From Oscillospiraceae bacterium (GTDB lineage Bacteria; Bacillota; Clostridia; Oscillospirales; Ruminococcaceae), in NCBI GenBank assembly GCA_017848115.1, contig JAGAKZ010000021.1:52365-116364 (forward strand): a stretch of DNA of 64,000 nucleotides, given 5' to 3'. Both the position numbers and the translations under genes were made by a program. The notes under the pieces are model-generated. The model did not search any database. It saw only the letters and a list, made by a program, of their open reading frames with translations, and was not told where the DNA came from. The stretch's first letter is position 1, and the number at the start of each line of letters is the position of its first letter. Of this stretch, positions 1 to 8,759 are shown piece after piece.

Positions 1-702
1 TTTCTGATTTGTTGCTCCCTTGTAAACTTTTTCATAACCAAAAGTATTGAAAACTATCTGAAAAGCATCGGCAAATTTTAGCGAAAGATCTACAGCTTCC
101 ACAGGATATATATTTTCGCCGTCATCTACAGTAAGACCGGAATTGTTGATAGTTTCAACAAGAGAAATAAATTCAGAGTAACTATGAGGAATTTCCCATC
201 CGTTTTCTTCGAACATGGTTCTGTCATAGACTATACCATAAATGTCTGATAATCCCGGAAGATAGTATATGGCTCCGTTTTTATCAATGCATGGTTCTAT
301 ACTGCTCACATAATACTGACCACTGAATTTTTGTGAAGAAAGGTCTGCAAAATACGTTGATGCATTATTAACAGCCGGAATATCAACTGAAAATATAATA
401 TCCTGTTCCTGTCCCAGTTCAAGATTTTTTTGCATACTATATGCAGAGTTATTGGAACCGCCGTGTTTCATGACGATATCAATATCAGGAAATTGTTCTT
501 CAATAATGTTTTCAAGTTCCTGATGCGGTACACCGCTTTCGTAACGTGCGGTAATCATAGTTTTGTTTTTATCGACAGGAGTAAGTGTCAGGATATCACT
601 CGGTTTTACATCATTGGATACTTCTGCAGGTTCTGCACTCTGGCACCCTGAAAGTAGCAAGAGTGTTGACATGAAAATGATAGTTTTCTTAAAAAAATTC
701 AT
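1..702 (-). CDS. Extracellular solute-binding lipoprotein (partial)
   Basis: The frame is open from an ATG at 702 down to base 1, so only the first 234 codons are present and the C-terminus lies outside the window. The N-terminus has a positive start, a hydrophobic stretch and the lipobox LLSGC, with lipid attachment predicted at Cys20. After a short linker the protein shows a family 1 solute-binding pattern: a region of the type MITARYESGVPHQELENII, a segment resembling VMKHGGSNNSAYSMQ, then YYLPGLSDIYGIVYD. It should bind a carbohydrate or similar ligand outside the membrane for an ABC importer, but no importer genes are visible. The start is the only in-frame ATG near the lipobox. The ligand is unknown. 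Confidence 0.8.
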   Translation of the reverse strand, partial: MNFFKKTIIFMSTLLLLSGCQSAEPAEVSNDVKPSDILTLTPVDKNKTMITARYESGVPHQELENIIEEQFPDIDIVMKHGGSNNSAYSMQKNLELGQEQDIIFSVDIPAVNNASTYFADLSSQKFSGQYYVSSIEPCIDKNGAIYYLPGLSDIYGIVYDRTMFEENGWEIPHSYSEFISLVETINNSGLTVDDGENIYPVEAVDLSLKFADAFQIVFNTFGYEKVYKGATNQK

Positions 703-815
703 AAATTATCTTAGTTCTCCTTATGCTGATATTTAAGGATATATCAGTATTATTTTTACAAAACAAAAAGCAATATAGATAAACAGGATTTTTTTGCTTA
801 AAATTTTGCCATATA

Positions 816-845
816 ATTATACCATATTTAATTAAAACAAGTCAA
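816..845 (-). promoter_or_regulatory. Predicted sigma-A promoter of the solute-binding lipoprotein
   Basis: Read on the minus strand, TTGACT (840-845) and TATAAT (816-821) are separated by 18 bases. They lie about 110 bases before the ATG at 702. A GGAG-type ribosome site is visible near 717-721, somewhat far (about 14 bases) from the start. Confidence 0.6.
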
Positions 846-884
846 TAAAAGTAAAATGCAGAGCCAATAAAATAACTCTGCATT
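845..884 (-). terminator. Hairpin downstream of the GH16 gene
   Basis: AATGCAGAG (855-863) pairs with CTCTGCATT (876-884). A T-rich tract follows on both strands, so it could act in either direction. It sits just after the GH16-dockerin stop codon. Confidence 0.65.
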
Positions 885-899
885 TTTTATTGTATTTAC

Positions 900-2963
900 T
901 TATTTTCCAAGAATAACATCATCTTTTGAAACATACTGTTTATAGTGTGCAAGATCTGCTATATCTACTTTTCCGTCAGCGTTTACATCTGCAAGACTTA
1001 CTTGCAGATCATCAAACTTCATATCTTTAAGAAGATAGAGCGATAAATAAGTCAGGTCTGTAAGATCAGTTTTTCCATCTTTGTTAAGGTCACCTGTCTT
1101 GTATGTATCCGCTTTGTCTGATACAGTTGTATCTTCTGTTGCCGATGTTATAGTTGTTACCAACGGCTCTGTTTTTTCCTCTGACCATTTCAGATTTGAA
1201 ATAACTACTTTATGCACACCGAGAGATGAAGCATTTTCTATATTTCCGAGAAGAAACTTTACGTCAACTATATCATCTTTTTCAAATGTGCAGTCATAAT
1301 GATAGTGTACTGCTTCACCTGTAAGCGAAAGTGTCTTATCAAAGTATCTGTCGTAAACAGAATTTTCTACTGTTACATTTACTGCTCTGTCTTTGTCTGA
1401 ATAGATGTCAAAATCAAGCGTATACTTTGTGTCCTTCTTTACACTTATATTTTCAAGTGCCGCCATTGCGCTGTATGTCTGTGTTCCGACTTCTGCAATG
1501 TTCATGGTTGTACCTTCAAAAGAATTTAGCAGTACACCATTTCCGCCTTCCATAAAGTATGATTTCAGAGGTATCTGAGTGTTTACAGGTTTCTGGGTAA
1601 CAGGAGGTTCTGTAACCGGAGCATCAGGGTCAGTCCATTTAAGATTTGAAATAACTACATCATGTGCGCCGACTGCTGATGCATCACCTATATTTCCAAG
1701 CTGGAACTTCAAGTCTATCTTCTCATCATTTTCAAATGTACACTCATAATGATAATGTGTATTTGTTCCGTTTACAGTAACTTCTTTTTCAAGAAATCTG
1801 TCATATACCGCATTTTCCGCTGTTACTATCATTGGACGTTTAGCAGTTGAAATTACATCAAAGTCAAGTTCGTATGTCTTTCCTTTTTTTACATCAATAT
1901 TTTCAAGTGTCGCCATTGCACTGTACTGCTGAGTTCCGACTTCAGAAATGCTGACAGTAGTTCCCGAATCTGTATTTGAGAGAAGACCCTGACCGCCTTC
2001 CATGAAGTAGCCTTTCATAGCCACTTGTGACGGTGCTGACGGTGTATGTGTGATACCGTCTTTCTGATATACTCTTACATAGTCTACTTCCAGCTCCTTT
2101 GGACCATCTGCAAATATTGACGGATCTGCGTGTATTCCATCTACACCGTCAAAATGACCGCCTACTGCAAGATTGAGAATAAGATAAAAATTCTGGTCAA
2201 AAGGTGCAGGAAAATCTCTTCCGTTTGAACTCCACGCATTTTGTGTGCTGTAAAGTTCACCGTCAACATACCATCTGATTTCGCCTTCTTCCCACTCTAT
2301 ACTGTAAACATGCCAGTTCTCAGTAGAATCACCGTTTTCAAAATGGTATTCATTTGTAAGGTATGTATTTCCGGGCCATGTATCACCAAAGTGTATTGTA
2401 CCGCATATTTTTTCGGGGGTACTTCCCCACCCCTCCATGATATCTATTTCTCCTGAAGCAGCCCATTTGCCGTAAACAGAATCTTCAGGAAGCATCCAGA
2501 GTGCAGGCCAGAGAGATTTTCCAGAATCAACTCTTGCACGTATATCTATTTTTCCGTAGCATACCGAAAACTTATTTTGTGTGATAAGTTTTGATGAAGT
2601 ATATTCATATGTACCCTGAACAGGGTCGGTATAGTTTTCTTTTTTAGCCTGAATTTTCAGTGTACCGTCACTTATAACAGTATTTTTATCAGTATAAAAC
2701 TCCTGTTCATTATTCCCCCAGCCCGATGTTTCATAGTTTCCCTTTTCATCGAGTTTCCAGTTGCCGATATCATAAGTCCACTTGGTCATATCCAGTGTAT
2801 CGCCTTCAAATTCGTCAGACCAGGTAAGTACCCAGTTATCTGTTGATTCTTCAGCGGTTACCTTACTGTTTTTCTTCATGTTTTCACCTGTGTAACCAAA
2901 TGCAGATACTGCAACCAGACAAGCAAGTGCCATTGACATCAATCGAATTTTTTTCATAAACAT
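900..2963 (-). CDS. GH16 beta-glucanase with two CBMs and a type I dockerin
   Basis: Secreted endo-beta-1,3(4)-glucanase (laminarinase/lichenase type), predicted to join a cellulosome. Residues 1-23 form a signal peptide (start could be M1 or M3). The GH16 catalytic domain spans about 45-300 and carries GEIDIMEGWG, giving Glu172 as nucleophile and Glu177 as acid/base in the ExDxxE pattern. Two closely related beta-sandwich modules follow at about 315-443 and 465-593, each starting with a YFMEGG segment and ending ISNLKW; they resemble CBM4_9-type carbohydrate-binding modules. A Thr-rich linker leads to the dockerin at about 623-687, with two EF-hand-like repeats starting DLNKDGKTDLTDL and DVNADGKVDIADL. 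The dockerin is close to that of the GH9 enzyme at 39719. Exact substrate is inferred. Confidence 0.93.
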   Translation of the reverse strand: MFMKKIRLMSMALACLVAVSAFGYTGENMKKNSKVTAEESTDNWVLTWSDEFEGDTLDMTKWTYDIGNWKLDEKGNYETSGWGNNEQEFYTDKNTVISDGTLKIQAKKENYTDPVQGTYEYTSSKLITQNKFSVCYGKIDIRARVDSGKSLWPALWMLPEDSVYGKWAASGEIDIMEGWGSTPEKICGTIHFGDTWPGNTYLTNEYHFENGDSTENWHVYSIEWEEGEIRWYVDGELYSTQNAWSSNGRDFPAPFDQNFYLILNLAVGGHFDGVDGIHADPSIFADGPKELEVDYVRVYQKDGITHTPSAPSQVAMKGYFMEGGQGLLSNTDSGTTVSISEVGTQQYSAMATLENIDVKKGKTYELDFDVISTAKRPMIVTAENAVYDRFLEKEVTVNGTNTHYHYECTFENDEKIDLKFQLGNIGDASAVGAHDVVISNLKWTDPDAPVTEPPVTQKPVNTQIPLKSYFMEGGNGVLLNSFEGTTMNIAEVGTQTYSAMAALENISVKKDTKYTLDFDIYSDKDRAVNVTVENSVYDRYFDKTLSLTGEAVHYHYDCTFEKDDIVDVKFLLGNIENASSLGVHKVVISNLKWSEEKTEPLVTTITSATEDTTVSDKADTYKTGDLNKDGKTDLTDLTYLSLYLLKDMKFDDLQVSLADVNADGKVDIADLAHYKQYVSKDDVILGK

Positions 2964-3094
2964 TCTTCCTTTTCACATACTTTGAAATATAGCTATCATT
3001 TCAAGGATATTATATCATAAATATATTACGATTGATATAGAAAAAATAATTTTCGGTAAAAAAATATATATTTTAAGCCTATTTAATTCCCGAT

Positions 3095-3832
3095 TTAATC
3101 AAAGTATTTAAATGTCGGCATGAGTTGCAATTTAAACAGATTTTTCTTATGCATATCATCTATTTTTTTCTTGATTTCCTTATCGGGTTCTATGCCTTCT
3201 CTTATATATTTATCAAGTGTTTCGTAAGTAAATCCAAGATTGTCTTCGTCTGTCTTTCCGCAAAGGCCGTCAATAGGCGGTTTCTCGATAAATTTTTCAT
3301 CAAGTCCGATTTCTCTGCCTATTGCTTTTACCTCTGCTACCGTAAAGCATGACAACGGACTGAAATCTCCTGCCGCATCGCCGTAACGTGTTGAATAACC
3401 TACCCAGTCTTCTGACAAGTTACAGGTATTTGCCACTCGTCCGTTTTTAGACTGTGAAACGGCATACAGAACAGACATACGCACTCTTGCAGGGAGATTA
3501 AATTTTGTCTGCTGTGATATATCTATTTTTCCATCAAGATTTTTATATATCCCGTCAATTGCATCTTTGATATTTACTGTTATATTTTCTATTCCGAGTG
3601 ATTTGCATAAATCAATTGAGTAATCTATATCGAACTGTTCACCCTGTGGCATCATTACTCCGATAACTCTTTCTTTACCGAGTGCCTTACAGCAAAGAGC
3701 CGCCACAACAGAACTGTCCTTTCCACCTGATATTCCTACAACGGCATTACAACCCTTACCGTTTTCTTCAAACCATTCTCTTATCCACGCAACACATTTT
3801 TCTGTAGCATCTTTTACATCAAATCTGTACAT
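3095..3832 (-). CDS. nadE: NAD(+) synthase, ammonia-dependent
   Basis: Last step of NAD synthesis: amidation of deamido-NAD with ATP and ammonia in the cytoplasm. The 245-residue protein has the N-type ATP pyrophosphatase P-loop SGGKDS at residues 35-40, and the later family segments YSTRYGDAAGDFSPL and PPIDGLCGKTDEDNLGF. Its length fits the short form, which has no nitrilase (glutaminase) domain and so uses free ammonia, as is usual in anaerobic Firmicutes. The start is an ATG preceded by AAAGGA. It appears to be a single gene between GH16 and the acetyltransferase. Confidence 0.95.
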   Translation of the reverse strand: MYRFDVKDATEKCVAWIREWFEENGKGCNAVVGISGGKDSSVVAALCCKALGKERVIGVMMPQGEQFDIDYSIDLCKSLGIENITVNIKDAIDGIYKNLDGKIDISQQTKFNLPARVRMSVLYAVSQSKNGRVANTCNLSEDWVGYSTRYGDAAGDFSPLSCFTVAEVKAIGREIGLDEKFIEKPPIDGLCGKTDEDNLGFTYETLDKYIREGIEPDKEIKKKIDDMHKKNLFKLQLMPTFKYFD

Positions 3833-3983
3833 AATCCATTATCCTTTCTTTTCACCGATATTTTCAGTGCTTGTTTATTCTTTATTATATTCCTCGCCAA
3901 AGAGATTGTCAAGCGATATTATAGAAAATCTCACCAAATACCCGCCACCTTGATTGATGACGGGTTAGCTTTCCTATGTAGTT

Positions 3984-4457
3984 TTAAAATTTGCAGACCA
4001 TTATGTATTCTTCTTCGTTTTCATCAATAACGACAAAACCGACCTTTTTATACATTTTCACGGCATAGTTTGCTTTCTGGACAGCAAGCGAGGAACTTTT
4101 GTAGCCTTTTCTCTTTAACTCCGCAAGCATAGTTTTCATAAGCTCCGTGCCTATTCCAAAGTTGCGATACTCCTTATAAAGTGAGATAGCAAAAGAAGGC
4201 ACACCATCGGCTATATGTCCGTAATCGTTCATATCACGTACCCATACCGCACCGATAACCGTTCCGTTGACTTCTGCCACAAAACATATATCATCTTTTT
4301 CCTGTCCAAAATCTTTAACATATACCTGCAAATCAGGCTGATAAATAATAGACTTTGGCGGTGGCTCTACACCATCGGGAATAAAAATTGCCTCATATAT
4401 GAAATCATCTAAAAGATTGTATTCGTCCTCACGGATTTTTCTGATATTATAATTCAT
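3984..4457 (-). CDS. GNAT family N-acetyltransferase
   Basis: A 157-residue protein of the GCN5-related acetyltransferase fold. The acetyl-CoA-binding motif A is visible as EYRNFGIGTELM at about residues 96-107, followed by the beta5-alpha4 region SLAVQKANYAVKMYKKVGF. The substrate (amino acid, peptide or small amine) cannot be told from sequence. The ATG is well supported by GGAGG nine bases upstream. It is transcribed in the same direction as nadE and fic, but gaps of over 100 bases make a shared transcript uncertain. Confidence 0.88.
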   Translation of the reverse strand: MNYNIRKIREDEYNLLDDFIYEAIFIPDGVEPPPKSIIYQPDLQVYVKDFGQEKDDICFVAEVNGTVIGAVWVRDMNDYGHIADGVPSFAISLYKEYRNFGIGTELMKTMLAELKRKGYKSSSLAVQKANYAVKMYKKVGFVVIDENEEEYIMVCKF

Positions 4458-4583
4458 TTTTTACCTCCAATTATTATGATTTTAATTGGATAACATTCCA
4501 CACATAACGATGCCACCTTTCATAAATTTGATTTATTATTTGCATTGAAAACCTGTCTGATTTATTAGACCTATTTTCAATGA

Positions 4584-5189
4584 TTATAATTCGCTTGATT
4601 TATATGTAGTATAGCCTTCATAATAGTAGCTTGTATCGATACCTTTCATGTACATTTCACGATCATTGATTTTATCGATAAGAGCATTTTTAAGAACGTA
4701 TTTTATTTCAATATCTCTCACAGGACTGCGTTCCATAGCAAGAAGATAATCTTCTTTATCTACACAACTCCAGTCAATAACCATATGAAGTTCAGAACGC
4801 AACATATGATCAAGCCATATCCTTCCGCTTCGGCCATTACCTTCACGAAAAGGGTGTGCTACATTCATCTCAACATACTTTTCCACTATTTCATCAAAAG
4901 TAGACTGTGGCATCTTATCAATATGATCAAGTGCAACTTCAAGATACATTACAGGTGCAAATCTGAAATTGCTTTTTGCGATATTCACATTACGTATCTT
5001 CCCTGCAAAATCATAAATATCCTCAAACATTACACGGTGTATTTCAGAAAGAGTCTTAAAAGTACCTGCTTTAAGCGTATCAAGATATCCACTTTCAAAA
5101 AGTCTGATGGCATTTTTCTTACTGATACGTTCTTCCTCTCGTGCAAGCTCAGCAGGATTTGTTATTCCAAGCTTATTTTCGAGTATCAT
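4584..5189 (-). CDS. fic: Fic-domain AMP transferase, class III (C-terminal inhibitory helix)
   Basis: Fic proteins transfer AMP from ATP (sometimes another nucleotide moiety) to hydroxyl side chains of target proteins. The 201-residue protein has the complete active-site loop HPFREGNGRSGR at residues 112-123, with catalytic His112. Near the C-terminus is SYYYEG (residues 187-192), which fits the (S/T)xxxE(G/N) inhibitory motif, with Glu191 expected to block ATP in the resting state. That location defines class III, the single-domain type known from Neisseria Fic, so no separate antitoxin is needed and none is seen. AAGGAG precedes the ATG. Targets are unknown; gyrase and topoisomerase IV are known targets of some relatives. 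Confidence 0.9.
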   Translation of the reverse strand: MILENKLGITNPAELAREEERISKKNAIRLFESGYLDTLKAGTFKTLSEIHRVMFEDIYDFAGKIRNVNIAKSNFRFAPVMYLEVALDHIDKMPQSTFDEIVEKYVEMNVAHPFREGNGRSGRIWLDHMLRSELHMVIDWSCVDKEDYLLAMERSPVRDIEIKYVLKNALIDKINDREMYMKGIDTSYYYEGYTTYKSSEL

Positions 5190-5250
5190 AGCGCTACTCC
5201 TTTATATATTTGATTTATTGTAAATATTATACTACTTTCTTATGGTGAAA

Positions 5251-6696
5251 TCAAGAAAATTTTGCTGTTACATACTTCTGTTTTTTACTTTTAGGTTTTT
5301 CTGGAATTGTCAGTCGAAGCATTCCGCTTTCTACTAAAGGATGAATATATTTTGTCATGACATAAGCGATAGTCATACGATCTGAAAACAGTATTTCCAG
5401 TTCAGCACGACTTTTAGGCTGTGTACAAAACGCTAATATTTCTTTTGTTTCATCATCTTCCGGCACAAGCATATTAGATATTTTGTTATACAGAGTCACT
5501 CGGAATACACCACGGTCATCAACAAACACCGGTGCCGGGAGACCATATTCCTTCATTGCGTGAATGACAGTAGGAATACCGCTATAACGATTTTCGGTTT
5601 CTCCGATAATTTCTAATGCGTTTGCAATAAATGGATTTCTGGTATCAGCAGATACTTGTCCCAAACGATCAATTGTCATACGGCCATACAAACCTCCGGG
5701 ATTTTCAATTTCCATTCTGTCACTATACATTCTTATAGTAATGGGAGTAGATTCTGTATGAACGCTGTAATCCCGATGTACAAGTGAATTGATTACAAGC
5801 TCTCTTATTGCAACTATAGGATATTCTGTTCGGTCTGTTCTTTTACCGGTTACAGGATCAATAATAGTTGCTTCTTTCATATTTTTACGGATGAAATTCA
5901 TTGTATCCACAATCATTTGAGGAATTGTACCTTCAATTTTTTTGCTATCTATAAAACGTTCTCCAACAGCTCCTGTCACGCTCATTTCTGTTCCCGGAAC
6001 AGAAACAGCTGTAATGCAAAGTTGTGGAAAAAACGTTTGCGGATAAAGCGAAAACAACATAATTCCAGCAAGTGTTGGTGTTCCCTCATTAGTAAACCCC
6101 TGCAGATCGCAAAGTATTTCGTCAGATAAGTTTGCAAAATTAGGTTTCTTACTTTTTAGTTCCAATATATATTTTGCAAAATCTGTTGTTATAAGATGTT
6201 TTTTCTTTGCTCTTGGTACATCACGCAACTCGTCCTGCAATTTTTGTTTAAATGCTTCATAACTGTAAACTTCATATTCTGTCATTAATCTGTCGCCATC
6301 TGCAACACGTATATATGACCCTTTTAATCTGCCTTTACCTTTATAAAAACATGGCTTTGAAAAGTGATCAATTTCTTGAATTTCAGCACAAACCACAGTT
6401 TTACCATCGATTAAAGTAACCGTGCAGAGCGGACGTACCTCCGGTTCCATCTGTAAACTCTGCTCCATAATCTTTTTTTGTAAATCTGCAGCATCATAGA
6501 CACCACAAACCGTATAATTCTGTCGCTCGTCTACACCAAACAGAATCTTTCCGCCTCCCGGCTGATTTGAAAATGCAGACAACGTATCTGTGATTTTCGG
6601 ACAACCCTCCGCAGCCGCTTTAAGTTCTATATAATTACTCTCACATTGTTGTAATTGTATTTTTTTTACAAGTTCATAAAGTTCTTGCTCAAGCAT
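5251..6696 (-). CDS. AlbA_2 / ATP-binding transcriptional regulator (RecG-like C-terminal type)
   Basis: A 481-residue protein of the family annotated as putative DNA-binding or RecG-like regulators, of unsettled biochemical role. The N-terminal AlbA_2 (Schlafen-like) domain lies at about 10-130 and includes YIELKAAAEGCPKITDTLSA. The central region REL(V)INSLVHRDYS to IENPGGLYG, at about 300-350, matches the HATPase_c_4 domain. The C-terminus ends in a winged-helix-like segment. I chose the ATG at 6696, because GGGAGGCG sits seven bases before it; a GTG at 6711 lies inside that ribosome site. The upstream region contains inverted repeats that may be its own operator. Solitary gene 62 bases from fic. 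Confidence 0.82.
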   Translation of the reverse strand: MLEQELYELVKKIQLQQCESNYIELKAAAEGCPKITDTLSAFSNQPGGGKILFGVDERQNYTVCGVYDAADLQKKIMEQSLQMEPEVRPLCTVTLIDGKTVVCAEIQEIDHFSKPCFYKGKGRLKGSYIRVADGDRLMTEYEVYSYEAFKQKLQDELRDVPRAKKKHLITTDFAKYILELKSKKPNFANLSDEILCDLQGFTNEGTPTLAGIMLFSLYPQTFFPQLCITAVSVPGTEMSVTGAVGERFIDSKKIEGTIPQMIVDTMNFIRKNMKEATIIDPVTGKRTDRTEYPIVAIRELVINSLVHRDYSVHTESTPITIRMYSDRMEIENPGGLYGRMTIDRLGQVSADTRNPFIANALEIIGETENRYSGIPTVIHAMKEYGLPAPVFVDDRGVFRVTLYNKISNMLVPEDDETKEILAFCTQPKSRAELEILFSDRMTIAYVMTKYIHPLVESGMLRLTIPEKPKSKKQKYVTAKFS

Positions 6697-6728
6697 AATA
6701 TCGCCTCCCACTATTTAAATTATAAGAA

Positions 6729-6808
6729 TTTTATAAGAAAATGTCAAGTGAATTTCGCATAGTTTTTCGCATAATTTTCTTATAAAATTATATTTTTTCT
6801 TATAATTG
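6729..6808. repeat. Inverted and direct repeats upstream of the AlbA_2 gene
   Basis: TTTTATAAGAAAA (6729-6741) and its exact reverse complement TTTTCTTATAAAA (6775-6787) flank two copies of TTTCGCATA (6753-6761 and 6766-6774, period 13). A further TTTTTTCTTATAA follows at about 6796-6808. The block lies in the 295-base intergenic stretch between the AlbA_2 regulator and spoVT, so it could serve either. Binding is inferred, not shown. The rest of the stretch is AT-rich and holds no gene that I can see. Confidence 0.5.
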
Positions 6809-6991
6809 CGATTACATTCGTATAAAATTTGTAAAGCATATATTATTTACGAAAATTTATTTTAGAAGCGAAAAATCCTTAATTTAATTTTTTATATATT
6901 TGTTTGTATATTATTAACACAAAATGCAGACAATAAAAAAGCAGGCAGAAAAAATTCAAAAAAATTAAGTTATATATGGAGGTATTTCAAA

Positions 6992-7531
6992 ATGAAAGCT
7001 ACCGGTATTGTCAGAAGAATAGACGATCTTGGAAGGGTCGTTATCCCTAAAGAAATCAGACGCACTATGAGAATACGTGAGGGAGATCCTCTCGAAATAT
7101 ACACAAGCAATGACGGCGAAGTTATCTTCAAAAAATATTCTGCTATAAGTGAAATGTCCGAAAATGCGACTCAGGTTGCAGATATAATGGGAAAACTCGC
7201 AGGTTGTCCTGTTGTTATTTTCGACAGAGATCATGTTGTTGCAGTTTCAGGTGTTTCAAAGAAAGAATTTAACGAAAGACGTGTTTCTCCTGCTCTTGAA
7301 GATATCATTGAGAGCAGAAAGAATTATTTTAAGACCGAAAGTGACAGTCACAACGTTCTCCCGGTTGAAGGTATAGACAAGCCTGCAATAGCCTGTGCAC
7401 CGATAATATCATCAGGAGATGTTACAGGTGCAGTTGCATTTTTAGAAGAAGGAAACATAAAGACAGCTTCAGAATTGCAGATCTCACTCATTCAGGCAGC
7501 ATCTCAGTTTCTTGGAAGACAGGTAGAATAA
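6992..7531 (+). CDS. spoVT: SpoVT/AbrB family transcriptional regulator
   Basis: A 179-residue DNA-binding protein. The N-terminal swapped-hairpin AbrB domain spans residues 1-50, with the hallmark GIVRRIDDLGRVVIPKEIRR. A GAF-like sensory domain occupies about 55-178, as in stage V sporulation protein T. In Bacillus this protein tunes sigma-G-dependent genes in the forespore; in this organism it may act in sporulation or as a general transition-state regulator. The ATG at 6992 follows GGAGG with eight-base spacing. It stands alone; the next gene has its own promoter. Confidence 0.93.
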   Translation: MKATGIVRRIDDLGRVVIPKEIRRTMRIREGDPLEIYTSNDGEVIFKKYSAISEMSENATQVADIMGKLAGCPVVIFDRDHVVAVSGVSKKEFNERRVSPALEDIIESRKNYFKTESDSHNVLPVEGIDKPAIACAPIISSGDVTGAVAFLEEGNIKTASELQISLIQAASQFLGRQVE

Positions 7532-7545
7532 CAGGTACTTTCTCC

Positions 7546-7574
7546 TTGACTTTATAACTTAAATATGTTATGAT
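7546..7574 (+). promoter_or_regulatory. Predicted sigma-A promoter of ybaK
   Basis: TTGACT (7546-7551) and TATGAT (7569-7574) are separated by exactly 17 bases and lie just after the spoVT stop codon, 36 bases before the ybaK ATG. AAGGAG is present in front of the start. Confidence 0.65.
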
Positions 7575-7610
7575 TAGTCCGTAAAATTTTAAGTTATACA
7601 AGGAGATACT

Positions 7611-8090
7611 ATGGCTAAGGAACTAAAAACAAACGCAATGCGTTTTCTTGATAAAAATAAGATCAACTACGAAATAACAGTATACGACTGCCCTGAGTTT
7701 ATTGACGGTGCCACTGTTGCACGTAAACTCGGACAGCCAGAAGAGGAAACTTTTAAAACTCTTGTAGCACAAGGCAAAAGCGGAAACTACTACTGTTTTC
7801 TGATACCTGTACTTCTTGAGCTTGATATGAAAAAGGCGGCAAAAAGCGTCGGAGAAAAGTCTGTTGAACTTATAGCCGTTAAGGATATTACCAAGATCAC
7901 AGGATATGTGAGAGGTGGCTGTACTCCTATAGGAATGAAAAAACAGTTTGTTACTGTTGTTCACAATACAGCAGAAAAACTTTCACTGTTTTATATAAGC
8001 GGTGGCAGAATAGGTACACAGATACAACTTTCTCCGTCAGAACTTGTAGATGCTATAAGGGGAAGTTTTGCTGATATAGTGCTTGACTAA
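7611..8090 (+). CDS. ybaK: Cys-tRNA(Pro) deacylase, YbaK family
   Basis: Trans-editing enzyme that hydrolyses tRNA(Pro) mischarged with cysteine by prolyl-tRNA synthetase. The 159-residue length and the order of motifs fit the YbaK branch of the INS superfamily: MRFLDKNKINYEI near the N-terminus, the central segment KKAAKSVGEKSVEL, and GYVRGGCTPIGMKKQF, which holds the conserved GxxxGGxxPxG pattern. The ATG follows AAGGAG. The gene has its own promoter and ends at a strong hairpin. Confidence 0.93.
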   Translation: MAKELKTNAMRFLDKNKINYEITVYDCPEFIDGATVARKLGQPEEETFKTLVAQGKSGNYYCFLIPVLLELDMKKAAKSVGEKSVELIAVKDITKITGYVRGGCTPIGMKKQFVTVVHNTAEKLSLFYISGGRIGTQIQLSPSELVDAIRGSFADIVLD

Positions 8091-8098
8091 ATAAATTT

Positions 8099-8132
8099 GA
8101 GGCTGTTCTTTGCGAACAGCCTCTGTTTTTTA
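8099..8132 (+). terminator. Rho-independent terminator of ybaK
   Basis: GAGGCTGTTC (8099-8108) pairs perfectly with GAACAGCCTC (8114-8123) around a five-base loop, followed by TGTTTTTTT. It overlaps the end of the convergent membrane-protein gene. Confidence 0.92.
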
Positions 8133-8750
8133 ATGTACATCATGATAATGAACATTCTGTATTTCTATCGCTTGCTTTGAATCATATTGTTCAAGTGTTA
8201 TTTCTTCCGCTTTATATTTCTCATCAACGCAATAACACACACATACTTCTTTAAGCTCACAGTAAAGTTTTACATAGATTTTTCTGTCTTCTGCCCATTT
8301 AATTTCTGCGTCGGCGACACCATCAGTTATAGTAACGCCATCTATGATATCTTTTGAAAATAAAAATGCAACAGGACGTTTTATTTTTACAGTAGACAGA
8401 TGTATAGGATTATCGTACTCTATGATAATAGTTTTTCCGTCATACGAAGGATTGCATACTTTTCCTTCTTCAGTATATAAAAACGGGAAAAAGCAATCTT
8501 TGAACAAAATCGCACAAGCCAGAAACGTTAAAAGAGATTTTCTGTTATTGTGCCCTGTTTCTCTTTTCTTTATGATTCTTCTTGATATCAATACTGTGAT
8601 AAAAAGAATTCCGGAATACATAAATGGTTCTGAATATTTATCTATACCATTTATGTAATATGTGATGTCTGTTATATGAAAAAACAATTCACCTATAAAA
8701 ACTATTGCTACTGAGATATTGTAAATTAAATCTGCTTTTTTCATAAGCAT
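8130..8750 (-). CDS. Hypothetical membrane protein
   Basis: I do not recognise this 206-residue protein. About three hydrophobic helices lie in the N-terminal half (near residues 8-25, 42-55 and 72-90). The remaining 115 or so residues look like a polar beta-rich domain outside the membrane, with several Cys in the VKLYCELKEVCVCYCVD stretch. It starts nine bases after the M48 peptidase stop codon and so probably belongs to that operon; the start could be the ATG at 8750 or the one at 8744, and no clear ribosome site is visible. A link to the peptidase is only positional. Confidence 0.65.
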   Translation of the reverse strand: MLMKKADLIYNISVAIVFIGELFFHITDITYYINGIDKYSEPFMYSGILFITVLISRRIIKKRETGHNNRKSLLTFLACAILFKDCFFPFLYTEEGKVCNPSYDGKTIIIEYDNPIHLSTVKIKRPVAFLFSKDIIDGVTITDGVADAEIKWAEDRKIYVKLYCELKEVCVCYCVDEKYKAEEITLEQYDSKQAIEIQNVHYHDVH

Positions 8751-8759
8751 TTACCATAA

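Noticed and set aside
6697-6711. GTG start five codons upstream in the AlbA_2 gene
   Set aside because: The codon lies inside the GGGAGG ribosome site of the better-placed ATG at 6696.
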